From the NCBI RefSeq assembly GCF_900113865.1, contig NZ_FOQY01000002.1, forward strand, positions 186,001 through 250,000: a stretch of 64,000 nt of DNA, in the 5' to 3' direction. Under the pieces are notes generated by a model. The model did no database searches. It was not told where the DNA came from and saw nothing but the letters and a program-made list of their open reading frames with translations. This document shows, in pieces, positions 33,810-46,554 of the stretch. The DNA is from Streptosporangium canum. GTDB lineage: Bacteria > Actinomycetota > Actinomycetes > Streptosporangiales > Streptosporangiaceae. Numbering within the stretch: the stretch's first letter is position 1; the number at the start of each line of letters is the position of its first letter. The position numbers were made by a program, and so were the translations under genes.

Positions 33810-36800
33810 CGAGGTGTCGGGCAATCGCTTCCGGGGTTCGCAGGGTGAGCAGATCACGGACGGTGATCACGGGACCGTACTCGCGGCGGAGCAGGCCGAT
33901 CAGCCGCACCGCCAGCATGGAGTGCCCCCCGAGGGACATGAAGTCGCTCACCGCGCTCACCTCGTCATCATCCAGGTCCAGTGCCTCGGCGAAGAACTCG
34001 CACACCACGGTCTCGGTCTCGGTCACCGGGCCGCGCTCGGCCGACGTGGTCAGCGCGCCCAGCGGTTTGGCCTCCGGCAGCGCCTTGGCGTCGGCTTTCC
34101 CGTTCACTGTCAGCGGGATGGCATCGACGTGGGCGTAATGCGTGGGGCGCAGGTAGTCCGGCAGCCCGGCGCCCACCTCGGCGGCGACCGCCGCCAGGTC
34201 GGAGCCGTCCAGCACGAGGTAGGCGGCCAGCCGGAACGCGCCGTCGACCTGCGGGTCGGGCCGGGCGACCGCGGCGGCGAACCGCACCGCCGGGTGCGCC
34301 TCGAACGCGGCCTCGACCTCGCCCGGCTCGACCCGGTGCCCCCGGATCTTGACTTGCTGGTCGGTGCGGCCCAGGTACGTCAGGTTCCCGTCGGGCCGCC
34401 GGAGCACGAGGTCCCCGGTGCGGTACATGCGCTCGCCGGGTTCGCCGAACGGGCACGCGACGAACCGGTGCGCGGTCTGGGCGGGCTGCCCGAGGTAGCC
34501 GCGCGCGATGCCGATACCCGACACGTACAGTTCACCGGGCACGCCGTCCGGCACGGGCCGCAGCCACGGGTCCAGCACGTACACACCGGTGTTGTCGATC
34601 GCCACGCCCACCACCGGGTCCTGGCACTCGAAGGTGCCGACGCCGAGGGTGTTGATGGTGTACTCGGTGGGTCCGTACAGGTTGTAGCCGACCGTCCCCT
34701 CGGTCGCGGCGAGCCGATGCCACAACGTCGGGGTGACCGCCTCGCCGCCCAGCAGCACCAGCGCGGGTCGCCGCGCGGGGTCGTCGAGCAGCCCCTCGGC
34801 CACCAGCTGCTGCGCGTAGGTGGGGGTCACGTTGATGACGTCGATCCCGTGCTCGAGGCAGTACTCGACCAGCCGGGGCGCGTCGCGTCGCAGCTCCTCG
34901 TCGCAGATGTGCACCTCGTGGCCGTCGGCGAGCCACAGCAGTTCCTCCCACGACATGTCGAACGCGAACGACACGGTGTGCGCGATCCGGAAGACCCGGT
35001 GGGCGTGCTCGGCCAACACCGGCTCGAAGATGCGACGCCGGTGGTTGATCAGCATGTTGGTGAGCCCGGCGTACTCGGTCACCACGCCTTTGGGCTTCCC
35101 GGTCGATCCGGAGGTGTAGATCGTGTACGCGGGGTGCCGCAGGCGGGCCGGGTCGTCCGGCGCGAACGTCACGAACGGCTCGGCCTCCGGCAGCGGGCGG
35201 TCCAGCTCGATCAGGTCGCCGCTCAGCCGGGGAGAGACGGCGCTCACGGTGAGGATCACGTCCGGGCGGGCGTCCGCGACGATCGCGGCGATCCGCTCGT
35301 CCGGGTGGTCCAGCTCCAGCGGCACATACGCGGCGCCGGCGCGCAGCACGGCGAACAGCGCCACGATCGAGTCGAGAGAGCGCGGGATCGCGAGCCCCAC
35401 GGTCGTCTCAGGGCCGATACCGCGCTGGACGAGCAGACCCGCCACCGCGCGGCTGCGGTCCCGGAGCTGGGCGAACGTCATGGTCCGGCCGTGGGCGACG
35501 AGCGCGACCCGCTGCGGGCTACGCTCGGCCGCCTGGTCGAACCGGTCGACCACGGTGTCCGTGCCGACGTCCGTACGCTCGGCCGGCTCCGGCTCCGGCC
35601 CCAGACCCCGCAGCGCGCCCACCGGCCCGGTCGATCGGGCCAGATCCTCGAGCACGCGCAGGTAGTCGTCCAGGAGACGGCGGGCGCGCTCGGCGTCGTC
35701 GTCGCGGTACTCCAGCTTGACCGTGAGCCGGTCGCCAGGCGTGACGACCCAGGTGAACGGGTAGTGCGTGGAGTCGTCGGCCCGCACCGCGGTGATGCCG
35801 TGCCGGGCGTTCATCCTGGCGAACGCGTCCATGTCCAGGAAGTTCTGCAGCACGAACAGGTTGTCGAACAGGGTGTCGTGCCCGCCGGCCCGCTGGATCT
35901 CGCCGAGCCCCAGGTGCTCGTGCTCCATCGCCGCGACTCTGGCCGCCTGCACGGCGGCCAGGTACTCCCGCACCGTGTCATCCGGCCGTGCCCGCGTCCA
36001 CATGGGCACGGTGTTGAGCAGCACGCCGACGATGTCGGACAGCCCCTCGCCCTGCCTGCCGGAGACGGTCACGCCGAACACGGCGTCACTGCGGCCCGTG
36101 TGCGCGCCCAACAGCAGGCCGAACGCGCCGGTCAGCACCGAGTTCAGCGTTACGGCGTGCGTCCTGGCCGCTTCTCGCAGCAGTTGCGACTGTTCGGCGG
36201 ACAGCGTGTGCACGAGTGCGTGCGGCAGGTCGTCCGGAAGCGACGGTGACGGCCCGGCGAGCAGCGTCGGGCCGGGGAGAGCGGACAGGTGCTCCGTCCA
36301 GAAGCGTTCCGACGCGGAGAGGTCCCTGGCGTCGAGCGCCCGGGCGTAGTCCTCGAAGCTCGGCGTGGCCGGGGCCGGATCCAGCGGCTCTCCCATGACG
36401 ACGGCCCGATAGGCGTCGAACAGGTCCCGCAGCACGATCTCGCGGGACCAGCCGTCCCACAGCAGCAGGTGGTAGCTCAGCAGCAGGCCGTCGCGGTCGC
36501 CGGGCAGGCGCACCACGGTCAACCGGATCAGCGGTGGCTCGTCCGGGTCGAAGCCCGTGTCGCGGTCCTGGGCGCGCAGGGCTTCGACTTCCGCCTCCGT
36601 CGGCAGTACGACCGTGCGGACGTCGACCCGCCGGCCCGCTGCCAGGACCTGGACCGGGTTTCCGCCGGCGTCGGTGCTGAAACCGGCGCCCACGACCGGG
36701 TGCCGCGCGATCACGTACGCCATCGCCTCGGCCAGGGCGTCGGTGTCCAGCCGCCGGTCGAAGGCGAAGTAGTTCTGGGCGACGTAGTGTCCGGCCGAGC

Positions 36801-39800
36801 CCGCCAGCTGGGCCTGGAAGAACAGGCCCTTCTGAAGCGGGGTGACGGGCGCCGTCCACTCGGCCGTCGCGGAGGCGTCCGCGATCCGCTCCAGCGCGTG
36901 CCGCCAGTGCTCGGCAAGCTCGTCGGGAATGCCTTCGGCGAGGGTGAAGGCCGCGCGCAGGCTTCCGGTGGCCGCGTCGATCCACGCGTTGACCTCGACA
37001 GCGTACGGGCTGCCCTGGTCGCCGCCGGCGATGTGCGGCGCCTGGGACTCGCTGCCCCGGCCGAGGTAGTTGAACAGCACCTGCGGGCGCGCGTTCAGCA
37101 GCGGTGCCGTCTGCGGGTTGAGATACCTGAGCTGGCCGTAGGCGACATGCCCGCGCTCGTCCGGCTGGCGTTCGGCGACCTCGCGCGCCGCCGCCACGGG
37201 GTCGGTGTGCGCTGTGAGCCGCACGGGCGCGATGGAGGTGAACCAGCCGACCGTGCGGGTGTAGTCGTGGTGTTCGAGCACCGGGACCCGGCCATGCCGT
37301 TCCACCTCGATCGCGAGATCGGTGGGCGACGGTTGGATGCGCGTCAGCGCGGTCCGCAGCGCGCCGCACAGCAGCTCGGTGAGACCGACGCCGAGTACGG
37401 CGGGCGCGGTACGCGTCACCTGGGCGGTCAGCTCGGGCGCGACCTCCACGGTGGTCTCGCGCAGCCCCCCGACCACGGGCAGCAGCACGGGCGCTTCGAG
37501 CGTGGAGACCCAGTGCCCGAGGTCGTCGATCACCTGGGCGGACCGGGCCGTCAGCGCGTCGGCGTACTCGGCGTAGGACGTGGTCGGCGGCACCAGGGGC
37601 GCCCCGCGCATGGCGGCGGCCAGGTCGTCCAGCAGGACCAGCCAGGACACCGAGTCGACGGCGAGGTGGTGCACGGTGACCACCAGGGTCCGGCTCGCCG
37701 CCAGCCACGAGAACGCGATCACCTCCCCGGACTCGGGATCGAGCCGTCCGGCGGCTCCGTCCGCCGCGGCCGCCGCGTCGGTCGCGTCGGTCCGGACGAC
37801 GGTGACCTCGCGGGCGGGTTCGGTGCGCAGGGCCCACACCCCGTGCTCGACGCGCAGCCGCAGCCGGAGGGCCGGGTGTGCGGCCACGACGGCGTTCGCG
37901 GCGCGCTCGGCGTCGGCGAACGTGGTTGCCTCGGGTGCCGCCACTGTCCTGGCCTGGGCGAACCGGGCGAGAGAGCCGCCCAGTTCCCGTTGGCGCAGGA
38001 TGATCGGCGTCGGTGCCAGCGGGCCGTCCTCGCGGCGGGCGGGCGCGGACGCCGCGGCCCGCGGCGGGCGCGTCCCCAGGTGCCCGGCGAGTGCGCGCGG
38101 CGTCCTGAACAGGAACACGTCCCGTGGGGTGATCGGCAGGCCGAGAGCCCTGGCCCGGTTGACCACGGTGATGGCGACGATGCTGTCTCCTCCGGCCCCG
38201 AAGAAGTCGGTGTCGCCGTCCGCGTCGCAGCCGGGCAGCGTCTCGGCGAAAATGCCGACCAGTGCGGCAAGCGTGGAATCGCTCGCGGGCACGGGGGTGT
38301 CGTCGTGCGCGGCGCGCTCGCTCAGGGTCTTCCGGTCCAGCTTGCCGTTGACCGTCAGCGGCAGGGCGTCGACCCGCAGCACCCGGCCCGGCACCATGTG
38401 CGCGGGCAGTTTCGCCGACAGCGGGCCGGTGACGTCGCCGGGCACCCGACCCACGACGTGCGCGACCAGGTGGTCGCCGCTGCCGGCCACGGTGACGGCC
38501 ACATCGACCACGCCGTCCAGTTCCCTGACCGCGGACTCCACCTCGCCGAGCTCGATGCGGAAACCCTTGAGCTGCACCTGATCGTCGGCGCGGCCGGTGA
38601 ACTCCAGCTCGCCGTCGAGTGTACGGCGGGCGAGGTCGCCCGTGTGGTACATGCGGGAGCCGTCGCCCGCGAACGGGTCCGCCACGAACCGGCCCGCGGT
38701 GAGCCCCGGCCTGCCCAGGTAGCCGAGCGACACCTGGTCGCCGGCGACGTAGATGGCGCCCACCCGGCCCGGCGGCACCGGCCGGAGCCGGTCGTCGAGC
38801 AGGTAGGTGACCAGGCCGGGGATCGGGCCGCCGATCGGGCTGACGTCGTCGCCGGAGGCGAAGTCCTCGTCGGTCAGCACCCGGTGCGTGACGTGGACGG
38901 TGGTCTCGGTGATGCCGTACATGTTGACCAGCTCGGGCGAGCCGGTGCCGTGCCGCTCGACCCAGCCGCGCAGTCGCCCGAGATCCAGTGCCTCGCCGCC
39001 GAAGATGATCCGGCGTAGCGACGCGACCGGCTCGCCGGCGTGCCGGTCGGCCTCGATGAACTGGTAGAACGCCGACGGGGTCTGGTTGAGCACGGTCACT
39101 CCGCGCTCGCGGACCAGCCGGTGGAAGTCGACCGGGGAGCGGGTCAACCCGTACTCCGGCACCAGCAGCTCACCGCCGTGCGCCAGCGCGCCCCACAGCT
39201 CCCACACCGCGAAGTCGAAGGAGTAGGAGTGGAACTGGACCCACACGTCGTGCGGACCGAAGTCCATGCCGGGCTGGGTGTTGGCGAGCAGCGTCACCAC
39301 GCTGGAGTGCGGGACGACGACACCCTTGGGACTGCCGGTCGATCCGGACGTGTAGATCACGTACGCCGGGTCGTGCCAGCCGGCCTCGGGCGCGGTGGTG
39401 GCCGGCGGCGGCTCGTCTCCCGGTACGAGCAGGTGGGCCGGCACGCCCGCCCTGGCCGACAGCTCCGCGAAGCGGTCCCGCTGTTCCCGGTCCACGAGAA
39501 CGACCTGCGGGGCGGCGTCGGCGAGGATGTACTCCAGCCGTTCATCCGGGTACGCCAGATCCAGCGGCACGTACGCGCCGCCCGCGGTGACGATCGCGAC
39601 CAGGGCGACGACCTGCTCAAGGGAGCGCGGGACGGCGACGGCGACCCGTTTGCCCGGTCCGACCCCGGCCGCCCGCAGCGCCGAGGCCAGCGCGTTCTTC
39701 GCCTCCGCCAGTTCGCCGTAGGTGAGCGAGCGGGTGCCGCCGTCGAGACCGCACTGGGTGACGGCGACGGCGGCCGGGTCGCGGTCCGCGGCGGCGTCGA

Positions 39801-42800
39801 ACAGTCCGCCCAGGGTCGTCGGGGTGATCGGCGCGGGGCGTCCGGCGCCGTCGGGCACCGGGGCGTCCGGCCGGGTGAGCAGGCCGGTCAGGGCCCGGGT
39901 GAACGCGCGCAGGATCACCTGGGCGCGCGTCTCCCGCAGCAGTCCGCTGTCGTAGATCAGGTTGAATCGCGGCCGGCCGTCGAGCGCGCGCTCCACCACG
40001 AGCGTCAACGGGTAGTGCGGGACGCCCTCGTTCACGATGCCGGTGATGACGAGCTCGTCGCCAGGCCTCCGCAGACCGTCCACATCGGTCGCGACGTCGA
40101 ACACCACCAGGGTGTCGAACAGGGGACCGCCGCCGACCCGGCGGCCGATCCCGGTCAGGGAGACATGCTGGTGCGGCAGCACCGCGCTCTGGTGTTCCCG
40201 CACCGAGGCGAGCAGTTCGCGCGCCGTGGTGGCGCCGTCCCATCGGGCGCGCACGGGGATCGTGTTGATGAGCAGGCCCACCATGTCCTCGATGCCGGGC
40301 ACATCCGCGTCACGCCCGGACACCGTGGAGCCGAACACCACGTCCTTGCCCTGCAGGATGCCGCCCAGCGTCACCGCCCACGCGCTGTGCACGGCGACGC
40401 TCAGCGGCACGCCCGCTGACCGGACGGCCGCGTCGATGTCGTCATCCGGCTCCACCGCGGTTTCGGCGAACCGGCCGGACGGGGTGTGCCCCTCGGCGAC
40501 CAGCGAAGGGCCGGGCAGGCCGGCGAGCTGATCGCGCCATACCCGGTCGCTCTCGTCGTCGTCGCGTGCGGCGAGCCGGCGCACGTGGCCGGGGAAGTCG
40601 CCCCGCGGGTACACGGTCCCCGGCGCGTGATACTCGGCCAGCAGCGCGCGCAGCATCGGGGGCACCGACCAGCCGTCGGCGATGATGTGGTGCACGGTCT
40701 GCACCAGGACGTTCCGGCCGGCCCCCGTGCGGATGAGGGTGTAGCGCATCAGCGGGCCGGTGGCGAGGTCGAACCCGGCGCGGCGGTCCCGCTCGGCGTG
40801 GTCACGGATCTCGTCGTCGGTGATGCCGGGGCGCTCCAGCGTGGTGAACGGCGGTTGCACACCGCTCTCCAGCACCGAGACCACGCGGCCGTCGGCGAGG
40901 GCCACGAACCGCGCGGCCAGGTTCGGGTACAGCGCGAGCAGCCGGGTGGTCGCCGCCGCGAGCCGGTCGGCGTCCACCTCGCCGTCCAGCGTCAGTATCT
41001 GCTGCTCGACGTAACTGCCCGCCGAGTCGTCGTCGAAGACCGAGTGGAAGTACAGGCCCTCCTGCAACGGGGTCAGCGGCAGGATGTCCCGCAGCGCCGG
41101 GCCGTCCAGGGCGTCGACATCGGCCTGCGTGAGAGACAGCGCGCCGAAGTCGCCGGGGGAGTGGCCGCCCTGGTCGAGCGCGGCCAGTCCCGCCAGGGCC
41201 GCCCGGAAGTACTCGCCGATCGTGGCGATGTCCGCGTCGGCGAACACTCCGTCCGGCCACGAGATGGTGGTGACCAGCTCGTACTCGCCGGTCGAGCCGG
41301 GTTCGGCGATCGCGTTGAACTCCAGGGCGCGCGGCAGGCGCATCCTCGGGTCGCGCCTCTCGCCCAACTGCCCGGTGGCGCCTGCGAGCCGCCAGTCCCC
41401 GGACGCGCCCGCGTCGAAGCGGCCCAGGTAGTTGAACAACACCTGCGGGGCGGACGCGTCGAACCCGGTGCCTGTCAGGTACCGCAGGGCGCCGTAGGAC
41501 ACGCCGTTGCCCGGCACCCGGGCGAGGTCCTCCTTGACCGACTTGAGCGCGGCGGACAGGTAGTCGGGGGCGGTGAGATCGGCCGTCGCGCCAGGGTCCA
41601 CGGTCACCGGGAACAGCGTGGTGAACCAGCCCACGGTCCGCGACAGGTCCGGCTCGAAGCCGGCGGCGCCCGCCACGAACCGTCCTTCGCGGCCGTGGCC
41701 CTCGAGTTCGATGTGCGCGAACGTCTGATCCTGCCCGAGGTCGCGGCGCCACCGGGCGAGGGCGACGGCGAGCGCGGTCAGCAGCACGTCGTTGACGCCC
41801 GCGTGGAACCTCGCGGGAATCTCGCCCAGCAGCGCGGCTGTGACCTCGGGGCCGACCGAGACGGCCCGCACCCTCTCGCGTGCGACGGTGTCGGATTCCG
41901 ACAGCGGACGCCTGCCCAGCGGTCCGTCCGCTCCCGGCAGGGGACGCTGGAAGTAGTCGCGGTCCGTGTCGGACGTCGCGCGCTCAAGCAACTGTGTCCA
42001 GCGCCGGAACGACGTGCCCACCGCGGGCAACTCGATCGGCGTGCCCGAGGTGAGCTGCCGCCACGCCGTGGCCAGGTCCTCCATCAGGATCCGCCATGAC
42101 ACGCCGTCGATCACCACGTGATGGACGGCCATGACCAGTTGCCGGGCCTCGCGCCGCCAGACGGCACGGAGCATCACGCCGTTGTCCGGGTCCAGCCCGG
42201 CGGCGGCGAGCTCGACGCACTCGCCGAGCGGCAGGTCGCTCTTCTGCCACCCCGCGACGGCCTGGTCCGCCTCCGGGATGTCGAAGCCCCAGCGGGCGCC
42301 GCGCACCAGTTTGGCGCGCAGCATGTCGTGCCGCCTGACCACGGCGGCGAGCATCTCGTCGAGGGCGTCGGCGGTCAGGTCCGCCGGGGTGTTCAGCACC
42401 ACCGACTGCACGAAGCCGTCGATCGCGTCCGTGCTCTCGCCGAGCCACTGCACGATGGGCGTCCCCGCGACGGGACCGGTCGCGACATCCTCGCGGTCCA
42501 CAGGGGAGACGTCGTCACGGCTCGCCGCCGCCGCCAGCGCCCCCACGGTGCCGCCGGCGAAGATCTGCGCCGCCGTTACGTGGAGGCCCGCGTCGCGCAG
42601 CGCGCTCAGCAGCGAGATCGCCAGAATGCTGTCTCCGCCGAGCCTGAAGAAGTTCTGGTCGACACCGACCTCGTCCAGCCGTAACACCGACGCGACCGCC
42701 GCGCACACCACGCGCTCGTTCTCGGTGGTGGGCGGGACGGACGGCCCCGCCTCGATCGCCGGCTCCGGCAACGCGCCCCGGTCCAGCTTGCCGTTCGGGG

Positions 42801-44664
42801 TGAGCGGGAACTCCTTCATCACGACGATGTGCGCGGGCACCATGTAGTCGACCATGTGCTCGGCGGCCCACGCCCTGACCTCGTCCGCCCGCAGGTCCTC
42901 GCTCCCGGCCACCGGGATCACGTACCCCGCCAGGTATGTGCCGCCGGCCGCGTTCTTCTTCGCGACGACACAGCTGTGCCGTACCCGGGGGTGCTCCGCG
43001 AGACCGACCTCGACATCCTCGATCTCCAGCCGCATGCCGCGGATCTTGATCTGGTTGTCGGCCCGGCCGAGGAAGTCCAGTGACCCGTCCGGGGCGAACC
43101 GCGCGAGGTCACCGGTCCGGTACAGCCGGGACCCGTCCCCGGCGAAAGGGTTCGCCACGAACCGGGATGCCGTCAGGCCGGGCGCGTTGACGTACCCGCG
43201 GCCCAGGAGGAACCCGCCCACGTACAGCTCGCCGCCGACACCGACCGGGACCGGGCGCAGCTCCTCGTCCAGCACGTACAGCCCGGTGTTGGGGTTGGCC
43301 CTGCCGATCGACGTCGACAGGCGTTCCGCCGCGCCCCGGTAGATGACGTGCGAGACTCCGATCGTCGTCTCGGCCGGGCCGTAGCCGTGGTACATGGGGA
43401 TGTCGAGCCGGGTACGGAACCGTTCGTACAGCTCCGGGGTCAGCACCTCGCCGCCGCACCACACGTGCCTCAGGCTGTCCAGCCGCCCGGAGTCGCCCAC
43501 GATCTCCAGCAGCACGTCCAGCATGGACGACACCAGGTACGTGAAGGTGACGCGCTGCTCGGCGATCACGCTCAGCAGGTGGTGCGGGTCGCGTTCGCCG
43601 CCGGGCCGCAGGACCACCAGCCTGCCGCCGCACACCAGCGGCAGGAAGATCTCGTTGATGGAGATGTCGAACGACAGCGGCGCCTTGAACAGCGACGCGT
43701 CGTCGGGGCCGAAGCCCAGGATCTCGTCGACCTGCCACAGCAGGCGCTCGCTGATCGCCTCGTGCCGGATCATCGCGCCCTTGGGCCGCCCGGTCGAACC
43801 GGACGTGAAGATCACGTATGCCAGCGCGGGGCCGGGGACGGCCACCTCGGTGCTCCCGGTGGGATACGGGCCGAACCGCCACTCGTCGAGGTCGACGGCC
43901 ACGGCTTCCGGTTCGCCCGCGTCGTGCTCGCCGGAGTCGTTGAGCTGCACCACGACCCGGGCGTCGTCGATGACGACCGCTCTGCGCGCGGCGGGCCAGT
44001 GCGGATCGAGCGGCACGAACGCGCCCCCCGCCTGGAGCACGCCGAGCAGGCCGATCACCATCTCGGCGGAGCGGCCCAGCGAGATGCCGACGACCTGTTC
44101 GGCGGTGAGTCCGCGTTCGATCAGGTGGTGGGCCAGCTGGCTGGACAGCTCGGCCGCCTCACGGTAGGTCAGCGACCGATGGTCGTCGACGATGGCGATG
44201 GCGTCCGGCCTGGCGCGGACCTGCTCGCGGAACATCTCCACGACGGTCGGGCGGACCCGGTCGGCCTGGTTGTCGTTCCACTCGGCCAGGGCTTCGAGCC
44301 GTGCCGCCACGCTGGAAGGGCTGATGGTGCCCACCGGCCGATCCGGGAAGTCGGCCAGGTCGTCCAGCGCGAGCTGCGCGTCGGTCAGCACGACGCCCTC
44401 GGGGACGGTGATGCTCCGGCCGTCCGCGCCGACCTCCCAGCCGCCGACCCCGTCCCCGCCGTTGTCGACCCATCCGAGGACGTCGGCGAACAGGGTGCCG
44501 GAGGTGAGATGGAGGCTGCCGGGGCTCTGGCCCGTCGCCCAGTAGGCCAGCCCGATGGCGCACGCTTCGGTGATGGTCCTGTCGGAATATTCGCCGGTCC
44601 GCCGGCGCACGTCGGCCAGGCGCGAGGGAGAAAGCAGTGCGAGACGAGTGCCCGGTTCCATCAT
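33796..44664 (-). CDS. cchH: Coelichelin-type NRPS, three modules
   Basis: A 3622-residue synthetase. Order: short N-terminal stub (1-140), A1 (141-635), PCP1 (Ser679 in LGGDSI), E1 (735-1175; HHVVIDG at 848), C2 (1190-1615; HHIIADG at 1325), A2 (1617-2115), PCP2 (Ser2161), E2 (2218-2600), C3 (2603-3030; YHLLLWDG at 2731), A3 (3037-3535), PCP3 (Ser3582). There is no thioesterase. Reading the ten pocket residues against GrsA gives A1 DINYWGGIGK, A2 DFWNIGMVHK, A3 DMENLGLINK. From memory these equal the CchH codes for formyl-hydroxyornithine, Thr and hydroxyornithine. Domain order and length (about 3.6 kb residues) also match CchH. Release presumably uses the separate esterase at 50274. An iron box at 44692-44710 precedes the ATG. 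Confidence 0.95.
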   Translation of the reverse strand: MMEPGTRLALLSPSRLADVRRRTGEYSDRTITEACAIGLAYWATGQSPGSLHLTSGTLFADVLGWVDNGGDGVGGWEVGADGRSITVPEGVVLTDAQLALDDLADFPDRPVGTISPSSVAARLEALAEWNDNQADRVRPTVVEMFREQVRARPDAIAIVDDHRSLTYREAAELSSQLAHHLIERGLTAEQVVGISLGRSAEMVIGLLGVLQAGGAFVPLDPHWPAARRAVVIDDARVVVQLNDSGEHDAGEPEAVAVDLDEWRFGPYPTGSTEVAVPGPALAYVIFTSGSTGRPKGAMIRHEAISERLLWQVDEILGFGPDDASLFKAPLSFDISINEIFLPLVCGGRLVVLRPGGERDPHHLLSVIAEQRVTFTYLVSSMLDVLLEIVGDSGRLDSLRHVWCGGEVLTPELYERFRTRLDIPMYHGYGPAETTIGVSHVIYRGAAERLSTSIGRANPNTGLYVLDEELRPVPVGVGGELYVGGFLLGRGYVNAPGLTASRFVANPFAGDGSRLYRTGDLARFAPDGSLDFLGRADNQIKIRGMRLEIEDVEVGLAEHPRVRHSCVVAKKNAAGGTYLAGYVIPVAGSEDLRADEVRAWAAEHMVDYMVPAHIVVMKEFPLTPNGKLDRGALPEPAIEAGPSVPPTTENERVVCAAVASVLRLDEVGVDQNFFRLGGDSILAISLLSALRDAGLHVTAAQIFAGGTVGALAAAASRDDVSPVDREDVATGPVAGTPIVQWLGESTDAIDGFVQSVVLNTPADLTADALDEMLAAVVRRHDMLRAKLVRGARWGFDIPEADQAVAGWQKSDLPLGECVELAAAGLDPDNGVMLRAVWRREARQLVMAVHHVVIDGVSWRILMEDLATAWRQLTSGTPIELPAVGTSFRRWTQLLERATSDTDRDYFQRPLPGADGPLGRRPLSESDTVARERVRAVSVGPEVTAALLGEIPARFHAGVNDVLLTALAVALARWRRDLGQDQTFAHIELEGHGREGRFVAGAAGFEPDLSRTVGWFTTLFPVTVDPGATADLTAPDYLSAALKSVKEDLARVPGNGVSYGALRYLTGTGFDASAPQVLFNYLGRFDAGASGDWRLAGATGQLGERRDPRMRLPRALEFNAIAEPGSTGEYELVTTISWPDGVFADADIATIGEYFRAALAGLAALDQGGHSPGDFGALSLTQADVDALDGPALRDILPLTPLQEGLYFHSVFDDDSAGSYVEQQILTLDGEVDADRLAAATTRLLALYPNLAARFVALADGRVVSVLESGVQPPFTTLERPGITDDEIRDHAERDRRAGFDLATGPLMRYTLIRTGAGRNVLVQTVHHIIADGWSVPPMLRALLAEYHAPGTVYPRGDFPGHVRRLAARDDDESDRVWRDQLAGLPGPSLVAEGHTPSGRFAETAVEPDDDIDAAVRSAGVPLSVAVHSAWAVTLGGILQGKDVVFGSTVSGRDADVPGIEDMVGLLINTIPVRARWDGATTARELLASVREHQSAVLPHQHVSLTGIGRRVGGGPLFDTLVVFDVATDVDGLRRPGDELVITGIVNEGVPHYPLTLVVERALDGRPRFNLIYDSGLLRETRAQVILRAFTRALTGLLTRPDAPVPDGAGRPAPITPTTLGGLFDAAADRDPAAVAVTQCGLDGGTRSLTYGELAEAKNALASALRAAGVGPGKRVAVAVPRSLEQVVALVAIVTAGGAYVPLDLAYPDERLEYILADAAPQVVLVDREQRDRFAELSARAGVPAHLLVPGDEPPPATTAPEAGWHDPAYVIYTSGSTGSPKGVVVPHSSVVTLLANTQPGMDFGPHDVWVQFHSYSFDFAVWELWGALAHGGELLVPEYGLTRSPVDFHRLVRERGVTVLNQTPSAFYQFIEADRHAGEPVASLRRIIFGGEALDLGRLRGWVERHGTGSPELVNMYGITETTVHVTHRVLTDEDFASGDDVSPIGGPIPGLVTYLLDDRLRPVPPGRVGAIYVAGDQVSLGYLGRPGLTAGRFVADPFAGDGSRMYHTGDLARRTLDGELEFTGRADDQVQLKGFRIELGEVESAVRELDGVVDVAVTVAGSGDHLVAHVVGRVPGDVTGPLSAKLPAHMVPGRVLRVDALPLTVNGKLDRKTLSERAAHDDTPVPASDSTLAALVGIFAETLPGCDADGDTDFFGAGGDSIVAITVVNRARALGLPITPRDVFLFRTPRALAGHLGTRPPRAAASAPARREDGPLAPTPIILRQRELGGSLARFAQARTVAAPEATTFADAERAANAVVAAHPALRLRLRVEHGVWALRTEPAREVTVVRTDATDAAAAADGAAGRLDPESGEVIAFSWLAASRTLVVTVHHLAVDSVSWLVLLDDLAAAMRGAPLVPPTTSYAEYADALTARSAQVIDDLGHWVSTLEAPVLLPVVGGLRETTVEVAPELTAQVTRTAPAVLGVGLTELLCGALRTALTRIQPSPTDLAIEVERHGRVPVLEHHDYTRTVGWFTSIAPVRLTAHTDPVAAAREVAERQPDERGHVAYGQLRYLNPQTAPLLNARPQVLFNYLGRGSESQAPHIAGGDQGSPYAVEVNAWIDAATGSLRAAFTLAEGIPDELAEHWRHALERIADASATAEWTAPVTPLQKGLFFQAQLAGSAGHYVAQNYFAFDRRLDTDALAEAMAYVIARHPVVGAGFSTDAGGNPVQVLAAGRRVDVRTVVLPTEAEVEALRAQDRDTGFDPDEPPLIRLTVVRLPGDRDGLLLSYHLLLWDGWSREIVLRDLFDAYRAVVMGEPLDPAPATPSFEDYARALDARDLSASERFWTEHLSALPGPTLLAGPSPSLPDDLPHALVHTLSAEQSQLLREAARTHAVTLNSVLTGAFGLLLGAHTGRSDAVFGVTVSGRQGEGLSDIVGVLLNTVPMWTRARPDDTVREYLAAVQAARVAAMEHEHLGLGEIQRAGGHDTLFDNLFVLQNFLDMDAFARMNARHGITAVRADDSTHYPFTWVVTPGDRLTVKLEYRDDDAERARRLLDDYLRVLEDLARSTGPVGALRGLGPEPEPAERTDVGTDTVVDRFDQAAERSPQRVALVAHGRTMTFAQLRDRSRAVAGLLVQRGIGPETTVGLAIPRSLDSIVALFAVLRAGAAYVPLELDHPDERIAAIVADARPDVILTVSAVSPRLSGDLIELDRPLPEAEPFVTFAPDDPARLRHPAYTIYTSGSTGKPKGVVTEYAGLTNMLINHRRRIFEPVLAEHAHRVFRIAHTVSFAFDMSWEELLWLADGHEVHICDEELRRDAPRLVEYCLEHGIDVINVTPTYAQQLVAEGLLDDPARRPALVLLGGEAVTPTLWHRLAATEGTVGYNLYGPTEYTINTLGVGTFECQDPVVGVAIDNTGVYVLDPWLRPVPDGVPGELYVSGIGIARGYLGQPAQTAHRFVACPFGEPGERMYRTGDLVLRRPDGNLTYLGRTDQQVKIRGHRVEPGEVEAAFEAHPAVRFAAAVARPDPQVDGAFRLAAYLVLDGSDLAAVAAEVGAGLPDYLRPTHYAHVDAIPLTVNGKADAKALPEAKPLGALTTSAERGPVTETETVVCEFFAEALDLDDDEVSAVSDFMSLGGHSMLAVRLIGLLRREYGPVITVRDLLTLRTPEAIARHLDDNS

Positions 44665-44691
44665 CGAAGACTCAGTCGCCCTTTCAGGTAT

Positions 44692-44710
44692 GAAAGTTAG
44701 CCTAACCTAA
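44692..44710. promoter_or_regulatory. Iron box (DmdR/IdeR-type) upstream of the NRPS
   Basis: TTAGGTTAGGCTAACTTTC on the minus strand matches the consensus TTAGGTTAGGCTAACCTAA at 16 of 19 positions. It lies 28 nt before the NRPS start and just behind the exporter gene. Iron-loaded DmdR/IdeR would repress here. Confidence 0.85.
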
Positions 44711-44720
44711 TTTAAATTCC

Positions 44721-46508
44721 TCAACTGCCTTCTTGCCACGCACGCCACAGTCGCGCGTACCGCCCGCCCAGAGCCACCAGTTCCTCGTGGGTGCCCTGCT
44801 CCACAACGCGTCCCGCGTCCAGCACGGCGATGCGGTCCGCCGCCGTCGCCTGGGTCAGCCGGTGCGCCACCAACAGCGTGGTACGGCCCCGGCACACGGC
44901 CGACACGGCCCGCTCCAGCTCGGCGGCGCCCTGGCTGCCCGCCTCCGCGGTCGACTCGTCCAGCACCACTACCGGCGATCGGCCCAGAACCAGCCGGGCC
45001 AGGGCGATCTGGGCGACCTTGGTGCCGTCCAGGCGCTCGCCGCCCTCGCCGACCATGGTGCTCAGCCCGTCGGGCAGCGCCGCGACCCACGTCTCGGCGC
45101 CGGCCGTACGCAACGCGTCCATCAGCTCGGCGTCGGTCGCCTCCGGCGCGGCCAGCCGCAGGTCGTCGGCGAGCGGACCGGAGAACACGTGCGTCTCCTG
45201 CGTCAGGATGCTCACCAGGGCCCGCGCCCCGGCCTCGTCCAGCTCGGCGAGGTCGGTCGACCCGATGCGCACCGACCCGGCCTGCGGGGTCCCGATGCCC
45301 GCGATCAGCGCGGCCAGGGTCGTCTTGCCCGCGCCCGTCGCCCCCACCAGCGCGAGCGAACCGCCCGCCGGGATCACCAGGTCGATGTCCCGCAGGACCG
45401 GCTGCTCGGAATCGGGATAGCCGAACGTCAGCCCCTCCACCGTCACCGGGTACGGCCCGGCGTCCGCCGGCGCGACGGCCGCATGACCCACCAGCCTCTC
45501 CTCCGCGGCCTCGCCCAGCACCCCGACCAGCCGGGTCAGGCTCGCGCCCGACTTCTGCGCCTCGTCGAAGGTGAACATGACGGCGCCCAGTGGCGTGAAC
45601 AGCCGGTGGAACAGCAGCGGGGCCACCGACGCCTCACCCAAGGTGACGGCATCGGCCTCCAGCAGGACGTACCCCACCACGATGATCAGGACCAGCCCGA
45701 TGAACTCGGCGCGGTTCTCCCTGCCGACGAACCGGCCGAAGAACCGGAACACTTCGACGCCGAGATCGCGCACCCGCCACGACTCGCGGGTGACCCGCGC
45801 GCGGAAGGCGTCCTCAAGGCGGTACGCCCGGACGGTGTCGATCCCGTTCAGGCCGCTGATCAACGCCTGCGCGCGATCGGCCTGGGCCTCCCGCTGCCGC
45901 TGGTAGAGCGGTGCGGACCGGGGGAGATACCAGCGCAGGGCCAGCCCGTACGCGGGCAGCGCGCCGGCACCCGCCAGGCCGAGCCGCCAGTCCAGCCCGA
46001 ACATGCCGACCGTGGCGATGACGACCAGCACTCCCGCCGAGAACACCGTGGGGATGGCCGTCCGGATGCCCTTGGACACCACGGCCACATCGTCACCGAC
46101 CCTGGACAGCACGTCGCCCCGGCCGACCTGCTCGATCCGCGCGCTCGGCATTCCCAGCACCGCCTGGACGGCGCCCTCCCGCAGCCGCGCGAGCAGATCC
46201 GCGCCCAGCCGCCCGATCAGGTACGTCGACGCCGCGGTGGCCGCCGAGCCGAGCAGCGCGGCGGCCGCCATCAGTATCCCGACCGTGATCAGGATCGACT
46301 GCGGTCCGCCCCCGATCACCCCGTCGACCACCCGGCCGAGCAGGAGCACCGGCAGCACCTGGAGCGCCGCCCCGGCCACCGTGGTGAGCACGGTGGCGGT
46401 CGTCAGCCATGGCACCTCGCGGGCGTGCGCCGCGACCCATCGGATGGCCTCGCGTCCGGTCGCCGTGCGCAGGATGGCCGAGGCGACGCGCGTGTCGGTG
46501 GCGCTCAC
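44721..46508 (-). CDS. Siderophore-type ABC exporter half (intact Walker A/B, degenerate signature)
   Basis: A 595-residue half-transporter: six-helix membrane domain (TVAGAALQVLPVLLLGRVVD, GILMAAAALLGSAATAASTY and more) plus NBD. Walker A is LVGATGAGKTTLAALIAG, Walker B PVVVLDESTAE with both acidic residues, and the H-loop LLVAHRL. The signature reads ERLDGTKVAQIALAR instead of LSGGQ. Paired with the 32109-33809 half, which keeps LSGGQ but lost Walker A/B, one complete ATP site can form. GTG start. It follows the binding-protein gene by 46 nt. Probable role: siderophore export (cchG-type position). Confidence 0.9.
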   Translation of the reverse strand: MSATDTRVASAILRTATGREAIRWVAAHAREVPWLTTATVLTTVAGAALQVLPVLLLGRVVDGVIGGGPQSILITVGILMAAAALLGSAATAASTYLIGRLGADLLARLREGAVQAVLGMPSARIEQVGRGDVLSRVGDDVAVVSKGIRTAIPTVFSAGVLVVIATVGMFGLDWRLGLAGAGALPAYGLALRWYLPRSAPLYQRQREAQADRAQALISGLNGIDTVRAYRLEDAFRARVTRESWRVRDLGVEVFRFFGRFVGRENRAEFIGLVLIIVVGYVLLEADAVTLGEASVAPLLFHRLFTPLGAVMFTFDEAQKSGASLTRLVGVLGEAAEERLVGHAAVAPADAGPYPVTVEGLTFGYPDSEQPVLRDIDLVIPAGGSLALVGATGAGKTTLAALIAGIGTPQAGSVRIGSTDLAELDEAGARALVSILTQETHVFSGPLADDLRLAAPEATDAELMDALRTAGAETWVAALPDGLSTMVGEGGERLDGTKVAQIALARLVLGRSPVVVLDESTAEAGSQGAAELERAVSAVCRGRTTLLVAHRLTQATAADRIAVLDAGRVVEQGTHEELVALGGRYARLWRAWQEGS

Positions 46509-46554
46509 GCCCGGACCGCGGTGGTCCGGGGGCGGAAGACGTCTGCGGGCATCT

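Noticed and set aside
33148-36249. 1033-codon plus-strand open frame opposite the NRPS and exporter genes
   Set aside because: It is the antisense of high-GC coding DNA, His/Arg/Gly/Val-rich with no domain; the minus-strand NRPS has full motif content.
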